Below are positions 48,027-61,352 of a stretch of 64,000 bases of DNA, piece by piece (the stretch's first letter is position 1; every line of letters starts with the position of its first letter). Position numbers and translations under genes: made by a program. Below the pieces are notes generated by a model that saw only the letters and a program-made list of their open reading frames with translations, was not told the DNA's origin and made no database searches. Source of the stretch: Lepus europaeus (taxonomy: Eukaryota; Chordata; Mammalia; Lagomorpha; Leporidae); assembly GCF_033115175.1 (NCBI RefSeq), contig NC_084827.1:125945701-126009700 (forward strand), written 5' to 3'.

Positions 48027-49925
48027 GAAATAAGAAAATTGATTTCTTATTTCTCATTTCTCATTTTAAAATTATTTCTCATTTTAAAAATATACTATTT
48101 AGTTTTCATATATTTGTGTAATTCCTAGAGTTTCTTTTGTTGCTGATTTGTAGTTTTATTACATTGTGGTCAGAGAAAATACATGATATGATTTAAATTT
48201 TTTTAAGAATTGTTTTTTGGCCTAATATTTGATCTATCCTATAAAATAGAATGTTCTCATGTTCTGATAAAAATAATGTGTATTCTTCAACAGTTGGGTT
48301 GAATGTTCTATAAATGGCCATTAGATCCATTTGGTCTATAGTTAGATTTAACTACATGTCTTTGTTTATTTTGGGGGAAGTCTGGATGATCTGTCCATTG
48401 ATGAAAGTAGAATACTGAAGTCTCGCACTATTATTGTATTGTATCATGCCTCTCCCTTTAGAACTATTAATATTTAATTTATAAAACTAGGTGCTCTGGC
48501 ATTAAGTGCATCCACAATTAATATCATGTTGTTTGTTGAATTGGTTCTTTATCATTATATAATGATTTTTGTGCCTCTTTTTACATTTTTTTCCCTTAAA
48601 GTCTGTTTTTCTGTATGGGTACAGCTACTCCTGCTCATTTCTGGTTTCCATTTATGTAGAAATATTTTTCTGAACTTTAACTCTCAGTCCATGTATATCT
48701 TTACTAGTGAATTTATTTTCTTATAAGTAGAATATTGTTGGGCCCTATCTTTATATTTTAACTGTGGAATTTAGGCCATTTACATTCATATTTTTACTTA
48801 ATAATGACTTATTCCTGTCATGTAAATTTTTTCTTCTGTTTATTCTGAAGATCTTTTGTTCTTTATCTTTATTTGTTCTTTATCTAGTGCTCTTTATATT
48901 TTCACATGTTCTAATGATGGTGATTCTCTTTCTTTTGCTTCTGTATGTAGGACTCCTTGAGCATCTTTTGTAAAGTCAGTCTGGTATTGATTAATTCCCT
49001 CCATTTTCACCTGCCTTTGAAAGTCTTTCTTTCTCCTTAATTTTGGGAGGATAGCTTTTCAGGGTACAGTATTTTTGATTGGCAGGTTTTTTGTTTTTTT
49101 TTTTCCAAAGTTGGTCTATACCATACCATCGCTTCCTGCCCTATAAGTTTTCTGGTGAAAAGTCTGCTGTTAATCTAGTGGGGCTTCCCTTAAATGTGAC
49201 TTGATTTTTTTCTTTTGGAGATTTGAGAGTTGGACTAAAATGTACCACAGTGAGGATCTTTTCTAGTCATGTGATGCAGGCTCTTATGGATCTCCTGGAA
49301 TTGGAGTGCTATATAATTCTCCAAATTGGGGGAATCTTCAGCTACTATTTCGTGGAATGTGGTTTGGGTGTTTTGTTTTTTTTTTCACTATAAGATATAT
49401 TTATGTAGCATATGCAAACTATATGGCCAGTGGATACTGGAGTGCACAGGAATAGCTTTTCTATGTTTTTATGCCTCTTGTCTCCCTCTTGTGTTCCACA
49501 ACTTCAAATATTTGTTCATTTAATTGTGTTTCATAGGTCTGGGAGGCTATTTTTATTTTTTTTTTGTCTGATTGGAATATTTAACAGGCTTGTCCTCAAA
49601 TTCAGATATTCTTTCTTCTGCTTAATCTAATTTGCTATTGAGGCTATCAACTGTATTTTTTTACTTGATGAATTGAATTCTTTATCCTAAGGTTTCCATT
49701 TTGTTCTTCTTCAAGATCTCTTTTTTTTTTATTATTGAATTTCTCCTTCACATCATGCCTTGTTTTCCTGGTTTTGTTAAACTGTCTTTACTCTGTAGTA
49801 TCTCTTTGATTATCCTTATAACCATTCTTTTTATTTCATCAGGCATTTCCTCAACCTCCTAGTCACTGAAATCTGTTACAAAGTATTATTTTGTTCCTCT
49901 TGAGGCACCACATCTACTTGCTTTT

Positions 49926-50247
49926 TTATTTTTTTTTAATTTATTTGGCAGGTAGAGTTAATAGACAGTGAGAGAGAGAGAGACAGAGTCTTCCTTCCGT
50001 TGGTTCACTCCCCAAATGGCCACTACGGCTGGAGCTAGGCCGATCCAAAGCCAGGAGCCAGGTGCTTCCTCCTGGTCTCCTATGTGGGTGCAGGGGCCCA
50101 AGCACTTGGGCCATCCTCCACTGCCTTCCTGGGCCACAGCAGAGAGCTGGACTGGAAAAGGAGCAACCAGGACTAGAACCTGGCACCCATATGGGATGCC
50201 GGCACCATAGGCAGAGGATTAGCCAAGTGAACCACAACACTGACCCT
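49926..50247 (-). mobile_element. CSINE, GC-rich subtype
   Basis: From the T-rich tail and TTTGGCAGGTAGAGTTAATAG to AGTGAACCACAACACTGACCC. It marks the right end of the second L1. Confidence 0.92.
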
Positions 50248-50504
50248 CATTCTTTTTCTTTAAATTGATTTATTGAAATACACTAGAAAAACAAAGTATA
50301 CATGCTTGATAAGTTTTTCCTCCCTCATTTTTTAAAATCCAAACTTCTTTAATACTTCCTACCCTCCCAACATCTAGTAATTACTCCAAGGAGCTGGATC
50401 AGCACTGGCTGGAACCAGTGCTCAGATATAGGATGCTGACATAGCAAGCAAAGTGGCTTAACCACTGTGCCACAGTACTCCCTGTGAAGTTGTTTTTATT
50501 TCCC
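50248..50504 (-). mobile_element. Unclassified AT-rich sequence plus a CSINE head fragment
   Basis: 50,248-50,367 is not assigned. 50,368-50,495 is the head half of a reverse C-repeat, with AAGGAGCTGGATCAG, GGAACCAGTGCTCAG and CCACTGTGCCACAG. Confidence 0.65.
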
Positions 50505-52345
50505 CCCAAAGAAACCTTTTATTTAAGGAAAACAAACTTCATGCATTGCATAAGTACAGCTTTAGGAACATAGTGATTCTTCCCACCATACCCACCTTCC
50601 CACCCACCCCTCTTCTTCCTCCCTCTCCTATTCTCAGTCTTATTTTTTTACTAAGATCTATTTTCAATTAACTTTATACACAGAAGATTAACTCTATACT
50701 AAGTAAAGAATTCAACAAAATGTATTTTTTTAAAAAAACTGTTCCTCAATAGTTGAGATGAGCTGTTCAAAGTCATTGCATCTCAAAGCTGATTTCACTT
50801 CTTTTTTTTAAGCATTCTTTTTTTAAGAAACTTAATTAACTTTAAAGAAGAACCCAAGAATGATACATCTTTTGCGAGCACTTAGGTATAACTATAACTT
50901 ATGAGATATAAGAATATCCTCCACTTAATACACTAAAGTGAAATAAATTTTTAAGAACAAGATTTGCTGTTAACTCTCATAATACAACTCTTTGAGGACA
51001 GAGGTCCTACATGGGTGTTAGTGCAAAGTGACTCCTGTTTTTAAAATAATAATTAACACTCTTATTTATGACATCAGTGACCTCCTGAGACTCTTGACAT
51101 GAGCTGCCTAGGCTATGGAAGCATTTTAAACCCACAAACTCCTTCAGTATTTAAACAGGGCCATAAGCAAAGTTGAAGTTCTCTCCTCTCTTCAGAGAAA
51201 AGTACAACCTTCTTTGATGACCACTTCTTTCCACTGGGATACTTCTTGTGTCCCTACATTGATAACTGGGTACCTGGTATATTGGCTGTCTCTGTCAATT
51301 TTAAAGGATGGTTTTCATGGTGTAAAGGGTTTTATCCTGAAGATGTATCTTCAGGTGTTGGTTTTACTTCCAGTTGAATGCTGTAGTGTAGTCTCGCTGT
51401 ACCTCCTTTGGCTGTAGTCAATGGTAGTGATGGTAGAAGTCTTTGGTGCTCCTGAGACCCAGTAGAATTGCTCAGATCCCATGATGAACAGTAGGCAGTC
51501 CCCTAACTATCACTTAAGAGGTGGGGGCTATAGGAATGTTCCTGGTGCTTAGAGCAAACCAATCACATGCATATGCCCATGTACCAGTGGTGAGCAATCT
51601 GGGCCAGAGTCAAAGGAGTCCTGGAGGTGAATCTTAGTTGGCACAAGTCCCAGTGGCATCAAGTAATGCCCCATGTGAAGGAGGGTTGGAAGCGGTGGGG
51701 CCCCAAGTTAAACTAGTACTACACTTAGGGTCCTGGGGGCAGGATCCTTTTGCTGTTCTCCACAGGTAGGATACTGAGGTCACTAGTGATGTGCTGGGTC
51801 TAGTTGGGTTTGGAAGGCTACAGAAATTTTCTGCTGGGATAGTGGAATATCCATGGGACTCCAGGAAGGTGATGCACAAGGGCTTCTTTCCTTTAGGGCA
51901 ATGTGAATTCTGACAGTGCCTCAGTTTTCAAGACGGTGCCACAATGCCATGGTGTGAGTTCCTTCTTTGAAGCAAAGCTACCATGAACAACTCCCTTGCT
52001 AAACTCCTTGTTTGTGACAACTGTGTTTTATTCCTATAGTTAAGATTTACAGCATAAGCTGTCCAAGAAGATGGGCTCTGCTGAGACTGTCCTGTGGACA
52101 CTTTCCCTTGCAGTGTGAATCCCCACTTTTGACTAGTGTCATAGTTCCTAGTTAGTTTTGTGCCTCTCTCTGTACTGCCATCCTAGGTCTCCATGTCATA
52201 CAGAGTTGCTGTTATTCCCTTACTGAACTCTCCCTCAGAACTCCTTCAAAATGAAGCTATTTATTTATTGTTGTGGTGCTTTGTGGATGAGAAGGAAACA
52301 CTGGGCACCTTAATTAGACCATCTTGAAACTATCTAGCCTTTTTA
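50505..52345 (-). mobile_element. L1 3' UTR joined to 5' UTR-like sequence, no ORFs
   Basis: 50,505-51,240 is the reverse complement of a rabbit-type L1 3' UTR: it holds the segment equivalent to GAGAACTTCCACTTTG at 51,171-51,190, and AGTGACTCCTGTT near 51,028. 51,250-52,345 is different, higher in GC, and ends in GACCATCTTGAAAC, which resembles the reverse of an L1 5' start as at 6,720 and 46,675. No ORF1 or ORF2 lies between. The second half is only tentatively 5' UTR. Confidence 0.5.
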
Positions 52346-52544
52346 AAATTAGGCCATTTGTTGTTTTATTGCTGAGTTGCAAACTTATTTATATATATGG
52401 GCACTAGGTTTTGTACATTTTCAAATATTTTCTCTCGTTCTGTGTGCTGTCTGTTCACTTGCTTGATAACAGGCATCTTTTTAAGCACAAAACTAATTTT
52501 GGTGGTTTCTAATCTGTTTTTTTTCCTGGATTGTTAGTCTTGAA
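52346..52544 (-). mobile_element. Outermost old L1, right piece
   Basis: GGCCATTTGTTGTTTTATTGCTGAG and CAAATATTTTCTCTCGTTCTG are reverse complement of L1 ORF2, directly downstream of the portion at 34,880-35,040. The two pieces thus fit as one element around a 17-kb insertion stack. Confidence 0.68.
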
Positions 52545-52892
52545 CTGCATAATGGATTTCAGACAATGATGAATCACATTTATGATAATAGTGTCATAAG
52601 ATTAAAATGGAGTTGGAAAATTCCTGTCACCTAGTGATAATATTCCTGTCATAACAACATAGCACAATGTATTATTCATGTTCGTGGTGTACTAGAGTAA
52701 ATAAATTTACTGCACTGCCAGTTGCATTAAAGAATGCCACATACAATTAAGTACAATACCTAATGCTTGATAACTATAATAACTGACTTATTGGTTTGTG
52801 TTTTACTATGCTCTACTTTTTTGTCATTATTTTAGAGTGTACTCCTACTTAAAAACAGTTATATGTGAATGAGTCTTAGGTCATTCAAGATG

Positions 52893-53240
52893 TATTTTAA
52901 GGGCCAGCATTGCGGCAAAGCGCCAGTTCGAGTACCAGCTATTCTGTTTCCAGTCCAGCTTCCTCCTGGTTCACCTGGGAAGGCAGTGGATCATGGCCCA
53001 AGTACATGGACTTCTGCCACCCACATTGAAGATCCAAATGGAGTTCCAGGCTCCTGGCTTCCACCTACTTCAGACTCTCTGTAGCAGCCATTAGAGTGAA
53101 CAGCTGATGGAAGATCTCTCTCTCTCTCTCTCTCTCTCTGTCCCTGTCTCTCTCTCTCTCTGTAGTCATATGCCCTATCTCTCTCTAACTCCCCCATCTC
53201 TCTCTCTGTTGCTCTGCCTTTCAAATAATTAAATCCTCTT
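52893..53240 (+). mobile_element. CSINE with interrupted CT tract
   Basis: The head is shortened (GGGCCAGCATTGCGGCAAAGCGCCAGTTCGAG lacks about 25 bases). CT tracts lie at 53,117-53,141 and 53,150-53,162. Confidence 0.9.
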
Positions 53241-53775
53241 AATTTACCCACAGAAAGTGAAATCCGCATATGAAAGTGTTAGCTGTACTCCCATGTTCAT
53301 AGCAGCTCAATCCACAATAGCTAAGATATGGAATCAACCCAGATGTCCATCAACTGATGACTGGATAAAGAAGATGTGGTATATATACACAATAGAATAC
53401 CACTCAGACACAAAAACAAATGAAATCATTTTCTTTGCAACAAAATGGATGCAACCAGAGATTATTATGCTTAATGAAATAAATTAGTACCAAAAAGACA
53501 AATATCATGTTTTCTCTGGTATGTAGTAGTTGATACAGAATACAAAAAAAAAAAAAAAAAAAAAAAAAAACCCGCAATGTATAAGAGTGAAGCTCACATC
53601 TTATGATTTGATTTTTGTTTATACCTCTTATCTATATTCCTGTGGGACACTGGGTTTCTACTTTTAACCTGTTGAACATTATGGTTAGTGATGCATTAAG
53701 CCTGTGATTATAAAGTAAATTGAAATTATGTGATTCCAAAAATAAAAGGAAAAAAATAAAGGAAGAAAGAAAGGA
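53241..53775 (+). mobile_element. L1 3' end, 5'-truncated
   Basis: Sense ORF2 C-terminus (SCTPMFIAAQSTIAKIWNQP, then WIKKMWYIYTIEYHSDTKTN) is followed by a short old-type 3' UTR with a 30-base A-run at 53,544-53,573. Confidence 0.88.
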
Positions 53776-53871
53776 GGGATTGAGGGAGAAAAGCAAGGTT
53801 ATCTTCTTAGAATTGGATCTCTGAAGTACTTGAAATATGTTCTCTTTATATTAATTTTTAAATGCCCTCTA

Positions 53872-53992
53872 GAAGAAGGCATTGTCATCATAGGAGATGA
53901 TAGCTCTATGTATGTTATTTCCCCTGAAGATCCCAGTGGGACAAGATAAGGAAGAAGAAAACAGTGACATGGATGATCCTGACCCTGAGTAG
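53872..53992 (+). pseudogene. Coding remnant in the ancient repeat
   Basis: One frame reads EEGIVIIGDDSSMYVISPED and stops at 53,947. An overlapping frame continues KEEENSDMDDPDPE to a stop at 53,990. Together they look like the acidic C-terminal end of an old protein with one frameshift. I recall the same segment in many copies of this repeat but do not know its function. Confidence 0.5.
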
Positions 53993-55625
53993 GCCTAGTC
54001 TAATATGTATACTTGTGTCTTAGTTTTTAATTTCAAAAAATGTTTAAAAAGTAAAGTTAATAAAAAATCTTATAGAATAAGGATATAAAGGAAGAAAATA
54101 TTGTGTACAACTGTATATTGTATTTGTGTTTTAAGCTAAGTATTATAATAAAAACTTGATTTAAAAAAATTTTTTGGGGGATTAGAGTGGGTTTTTCACT
54201 CTATTTGCATTTTTTATTTATCATTGCTTATATAATAAGGTACATTTCAAGAGCAAAGAAGATAACTGCATAATGCTATGGTGCCAGCTTATCTATGATA
54301 CAACCATCTTTATAATAAATAACTGACAAATAGCCAAACCTACCACATGGCAGTCCACAGAATTCAAATACCTAAAACGATCAAGAATCTGACATATGAT
54401 ACAGAAAAAAAATTCTATGATTAAAGCCAAGGCTTTAAAGATAATATACTTTTCTTACATATTTTCAACTACATTTTATCTATCCCACAAGTGTTTTTAA
54501 GTGTATGGAATGTTCATAGATTTCAGAATATTTGTGCAAGTTTGCTTTTTATAAAATATTTCCTAGCAAACATAATCTAATGTGTGGGATATTTTAACAT
54601 AAATCAGCAAACTAAATTTTTTTAACAATTTAGTGCCATCCTAGAACAACAAACAAAGGTTTCTTTAAAAGCTGCTATTGATAACTCTTCTCTCAGAAAT
54701 CTGTTAATCTCATCACTTTTGAACAAATTTGTCAGCTTCTTGGCCCAATAAAATTTATAATATGAACATAAAGGAATGCTTTGGCCATTTAAGTAAAGAA
54801 AAAAATGTTAAGGCATACTAGTGTAAATTTTTTATATTTTTCTATTAATATACATGCTTCATAAACCTCAATATACATACTTTTAAAATGATTATACAAA
54901 CTTTATTCAGGTATAGTAGCATGGTATATATAAGAAAAAACTATTTTTATCATAAGGTATTAAATATACCTATAGGATGCCACAATTATTCTAGTTTTAT
55001 GCAATTTTCAAAGTCTTATCTTAAAGCATTAAATAGAAAAGCTAATTGGTTAAATCCTATTTTATAAATCAGAGGCTTATATTCTGAGGTGTGCATGAAT
55101 TTAAAATTTTTAAGTTAATAAAGTTACAGTAAGCTAAGGTTAATTATTGAAGAAAGAAAATTTTTTGAATTTAGTGTAGCTTAAGTGTTTATTTAGTGTT
55201 TATAAAGCCTATGATGTCTTAGGCCTTCACATTCACTCACTACTCATTCATTGACTCACCTAGAGTAACTTGATTGTCTTGTAAGCACCATTCATGGTAA
55301 GTGCTCTATAAAGTAGACTAATTTTTAAATATTTTATGCCATATTTTTGCTATACCTTTTCTATGGATGTTTAAATACACAAATAACATTGTGTTATAAT
55401 TGCCTACAATATTTCAGCACAGTTACATTCTGTACAGATTTGTAGCATGGAAAAATAAGCTATATTATGTTCATGCTTAGTGTGTAATAGGTTATATCAC
55501 CTAGGTTTGTGTAAATACAAGAGTAATCTTTCATGTTCACATAAAGAGGAACAATGCAGTTCCTAGAACATATCCCGCTCGTTAACTGATGGCTGACTGT
55601 ATAACTATCTAAGAGACAATTGCCT

Positions 55626-55957
55626 GGCCAGCGCCGCGGCTCATTACGCTAACCCTCCACCTGCAGCACCAGTACCACGGGTTCTAGTCCCAGTTGGGGC
55701 ACCAGATTCTGTCCTGGTTACTCCTCTTCCAGTCCAGCTCTCTCCTGTGGCCCAGGAGGCCAGTGAAGGATGGCCCAAGTGCTTGGGCCCTGCACCCGCA
55801 TGGGAGACCAGGAGAAAGCACCTGGCTCCTGGCTTTGGAACGGCATAGCATGTAGTGGCCATTTGGGGGGTGAACCAACGGAAGGAAGACTTTTCTCTCT
55901 GTCTCTCTCTCTCTCACTATCTAACTCTGCCTGTCAAAAATAAATAAATAAATAAAG
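55626..55957 (+). mobile_element. CSINE, GC-rich subtype
   Basis: Full length, with tail CCTGTCAAAAATAAATAAAT. The exact 13-bp duplication GAGACAATTGCCT lies at 55,613-55,625 and 55,958-55,970. Confidence 0.96.
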
Positions 55958-56032
55958 GAGACAATTGCCTAATCCAAATAAATGAAGATTTATACCTGTA
56001 TTTTATTCTAAAATGAAAGATACGTTGTATTT

Positions 56033-56363
56033 TCTAAAGGTTTATTTATTTGTTTGAAAGGCAGAGATAGAAGGAGAAAGAGAGAGAGAGTGAGTGAGTT
56101 AGTTCTTCCAACCACTGGTTCACTCCTCAAATGGCTGCAACAGCCACCGCTGGGCCAAGCTGACGCCAGGAGCCAGGAACTTTCTCTGGGTCTCCCACAT
56201 GCATGCAGGGGCCCAAGAACTTGGGCCGCCTTCTGCTGCCCCTCCAGGCACATTAGCTGGGAGCTGGATCAGAAGTGGAGCAGACAGTACCAGACCCAGC
56301 ACCCATATGGGATGCCAACATTGCAAGCAGAGGCTTAACCTTCTGTGCCATAGCACAGGCCCC
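56033..56363 (-). mobile_element. CSINE
   Basis: From AAGGTTTATTTATTTGTTTG to TGCCATAGCACAGGCCCC. Confidence 0.93.
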
Positions 56364-56640
56364 AGACACCTTGTATTTGCAACATCAATCAATTCTGAGT
56401 TAATCTTTTGATATGATGTGAGTAGAGATCCAACTTCATTCTTTTGCATGTGAATACCTAGCTGTGCTTTTACTATTTGTTTAAAAGTTTACTCCTTTCC
56501 CATTGATTTCTTTGGTGCTTTTGCCAAAAATTAATTGACCATAAATGTACTTGTTTCTGGACTCACTGATATGTGTCTATCTTTATGCCATTACCACATA
56601 ATCTTGATAATGCAATTAATTCAGATTCTGTATATCTAGG
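56364..56640 (-). mobile_element. Old L1 ORF2 fragment
   Basis: The plus strand reads TTCATTCTTTTGCATGTGAATA and GGTGCTTTTGCCAAAAATTAATTGACC, reverse complement of ORF2. It is short and diverged. Confidence 0.75.
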
Positions 56641-56754
56641 GGCTCACACTACACTGGAGAACACTAAGTTTGGAGAACCCACTGCTTCATCAGCAAGTAG
56701 TAAGTTGGCCTAGTTTTTGTCTGAGAAATGATCCAGAGAAAAGAGTAGTCAGTG

Positions 56755-57085
56755 GGATCAGTGATGTGGCATAGCAGTTGAGCCAGCACCACCAATGTTG
56801 GCATCCCATATGGGTGCTGGTTTGATTCCTGGCTGCTCTATTTTCGATTCAGCTCCCTGGTAATAGCCTGGGAAATGGCAAAAGATGGCAGAAGTACTTG
56901 AATCCCTGCACCCATGTGGGAGACCTGGATCATATTCCTGGCTCCTTTCTTGGGCCTGGCCCAACCCTGACTGTTGTGACCATTTGGGGAATGAACCAAA
57001 GAATGGAAGACATCTTTGCCTTTTTTCCCTCTCTCTGTAATTCTGCCTTTTAAATAAATAAATAAATCTTTAAAAGAAGACAAAA
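56755..57085 (+). mobile_element. CSINE, diverged
   Basis: From GTGGGATCAGTGATGTGGC to TTTTAAATAAATAAATAAATC. Confidence 0.9.
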
Positions 57086-58822
<1,737 letters not shown>

Positions 58823-60171
58823 GAAGAAACGCACATCACCAGGAAGAGAGCAGGAGCTGCTTGTGCTCACCTCCAGAAACCCCTCTGCCTAGGGCTCCAG
58901 CACGTGTGAATTCTTTGGAAATTGTGTCTTATGTCTACTATTTTTTTGGGATACTACTAAGGATGTGCCAAATGATCAAATAGAAAAGATTCATCTTTTA
59001 TGACCCTCTAATATGTTTTATCCAGTTATCTCTTATAGGTTATTCAAGAACAGCAGGATGGCTAATCTTTTGAAAACCTGGGGAAAGCAAAAATGTGAAA
59101 GTCATTGATAGCAATCATTTTGTTTGATAAAGACAAGTATTTGATAAGATTTTCAGTCTTCTGGAAAAGTTTAGTCATTTCTGGCACCGTGGGACATGGT
59201 TTTGTGAGACATTCTATTAAATTATAGAAAAAAAAGCAACTGGAACTACAGATCTGCTACAAGATGCAAATTCACTGATGCCTTTACACTAAGAAACTTA
59301 CAAGTTAGCCAAATATGCTGTATCTATGTTGTTGGTAAGGATACCTTCCGTTTACTCAGAATTTCCAGTCTGCCATAAATATCTGTCAGCATAAGGGAAG
59401 ATAGTACTTTAATAATGACGCTTTCTTCTGAAAATATATGTCTTGAGGCATGATTTATGTCAGAAATTTGACATTATCACTTCTTGGATAAGCACCAAAG
59501 TTGAACCAGTTTTCAATGGAAAATGTAATAAAGTTTTACATTTTCAACTATTACTCAGGTTAAGAAATTTGTTGAAGATATCTATGTCCTTTCTCTTTTT
59601 GACCAAATGTGTGATCTGCCTTGATAAGTAACAAGTTACAGTAAAAAAACAAGAAGAAACCCATGTTACTACATAAAGTAGGGGTACTTTATCCTCTGGA
59701 AATAGGTTAGACATGCTTGGGGTATGTTCTCTTGACCCAAGTAGCCTTCATAATTAGTAAGCAGGCACAGCCATAACACGAATTAAATGATATGTTAAAA
59801 AGGACCAGGAAAATAACTGAGTATTCCTGATTGAAGAAATCTCCTGGCATTCACAGCCACCATATTTTAAGAGTGGAAAAAAAATCTCTGCTGATGTCAT
59901 CTGAGCAGCCACTGTGAAATCTTAATCATATTAGGCTCCTCACTGGGGCAACAAGGATGTACATGTGTGGACTGTGGCCTGGGAAGAGAAATGGATAATA
60001 CGAGAAGTGGAGGAAAACCCAATCGTATCTTCCATGGGATACTCTGTATTTGACTTGGTGCTAAATGAAATGAAACAAGCCTTAGTACAAACTGGCATTA
60101 ACTGCCTTTGCAAATCTGGTCCACTGTATTCTACACATTTAAAATATAAATGTCCGCAAGTGGTTCTTACA

Positions 60172-60197
60172 TTTGGGGGGGGGGGGGGGGGCGGGGA
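60172..60197. repeat. G-homopolymer tract in the AK3 3' UTR
   Basis: About 18 G's followed by CGGGG. It is prone to length errors in sequencing. Confidence 0.9.
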
Positions 60198-60523
60198 ATC
60201 TTACTTTTCTTATGATTTTTTTTAAAATTCACTGTTGATTTTTCCAAAAGGACCAAGGCTTTTAAAAAAGATTATAACAAATATCATCCTTTATAATACT
60301 TTCTATAATGCCTTATGTGAATGTTACAATTATGTGCTTTCTAAAAATATTGTTAACTATTATGTTTATGAATATCACTAGGTTATCAGGCATACATTAT
60401 TCTCTATTAGAATAAATGAAATATCAGCACTGTGGCTCTTACTTTACACCTTTCACACAGCTTAGCTTATTTCACCCCACCTTCCTTTCCGCTGCTCTGA
60501 TATCCTTGGTGTGGCTGTGTTTT

Positions 60524-60529
60524 AATAAA
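60524..60529 (+). terminator. Polyadenylation signal carried by the retrocopy
   Basis: AATAAA 15 bases before the start of the 3' A-run at 60,545. This is the signal used by the source AK3 transcript. Confidence 0.9.
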
Positions 60530-60541
60530 TGTTCTTGAAAC

Positions 60542-60568
<27 letters not shown>

Positions 60569-60577
<9 letters not shown>

Positions 60578-60582
60578 GTACT
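60569..60582. repeat. Target-site duplication, right copy
   Basis: AAAAGGGCAGTACT directly after the retrocopy poly(A). Confidence 0.95.
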
Positions 60583-61010
60583 GATGGTTATTGTTTTCTC
60601 CTGGTGGTGGTGCTTCTGATTCATATCAGCACCAAATACAACTTCTATATGCAGGCCTCAGCCACCCTGCTGCCATTTGTGAACTAGGGCTCCTTGGGAC
60701 CAACTTCAGACACCAGATTGTAGAGAATGGTTAGGCTTTTATTAGGAGAAGGTGCTTCTTTACCTTCTACTTGTAAGTTCTGCAAGGATACATACCTTAA
60801 GCCCATGGACCCTGCAATTAGAGTCTTGGGAATTTCCCTTATGATAAGAAACCAAAAATAGCAAAAGTGAATATTTACATCAACAGAATGATATTTCTAT
60901 CAGCATTATTTATATGAACAAAGGAAAATCTGGAAACAACTTAAAAAAATAGACATAACTCTAGGATATTAGTTAAATTATACTAAATTCATCTGTTAAT
61001 ATATATAAAT
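60583..61010. other. Unique DNA
   Basis: Unique flank of the retrocopy insertion site; no gene or repeat recognised. Confidence 0.5.
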
Positions 61011-61282
61011 AGGGGGCTGGCACCATGGCTCACTTGGTTAATCCTCCGCCTGCGGCGCCGGCATCCCGTATGGGTGCCAGTTCTAGTCCTGGTTGCTCCT
61101 CTTCCAGTCCAGCTCTCTGCTGTGGCCCGGGAGTGCAGTGGAGGATGGCCCAAGTGCTTGGGCCCCTGTACCTGCGTGGGAGACCGGGAGGAAGCACCTG
61201 GCTCCTGGCTTCGGATCGGCACAGCACCAGCCATAGCGGCCATTTGGGGAATGAACCAACGGAAGGAAGACCTTTCTCTTTG

Positions 61283-61317
<35 letters not shown>

Positions 61318-61352
61318 AACTTTACCTGTCAAATGTTTAAAAATAGAATAAA
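61011..61352 (+). mobile_element. CSINE, well preserved
   Basis: GGGGGCTGGCACCATGGCTC to the tail TTTACCTGTCAAATG; GC-rich subtype with CCTCCGCCTGCGGCGCCGGC intact and a CT tract at 61,281-61,308. Among the youngest-looking copies. Confidence 0.95.

Larger units (their letters stand above)
35041..49925 (-). mobile_element. Second old L1 in the nested stack, with many insertions
   Basis: Pieces in order are: poly-T and 3' UTR (35,041-35,400), ORF2 C-terminus (35,400-35,827, 36,209-36,554), more ORF2 (36,894-38,085, 39,508-39,676), then after a nested 7-kb L1 the rest of ORF2 (46,691-48,800) and ORF1 (about 48,930-49,870). Removing the insertions gives one collinear L1. It is old, with frameshifts and stops throughout. 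ORF2 fits the canonical order on both sides of the nested L1. Confidence 0.82.
52545..55612 (+). mobile_element. Ancient DNA-transposon-like element, split
   Basis: The left part is 52,545-52,892 and the right part 53,776-55,612. Both match, from memory, one long placental-mammal repeat with AGAGTGTACTCCTAC, TTAAGCTAAG and CTTCACATTCACTCAC segments. I cannot name the family. Between them sit a CSINE and an L1 end. A coding remnant lies at 53,872-53,992. Confidence 0.6.

Noticed and set aside
51634..51879. 81-codon minus-strand gene with Pro, Ser and Thr
   Set aside because: It lies in the higher-GC part of a probable L1 derivative; no domain or start evidence.
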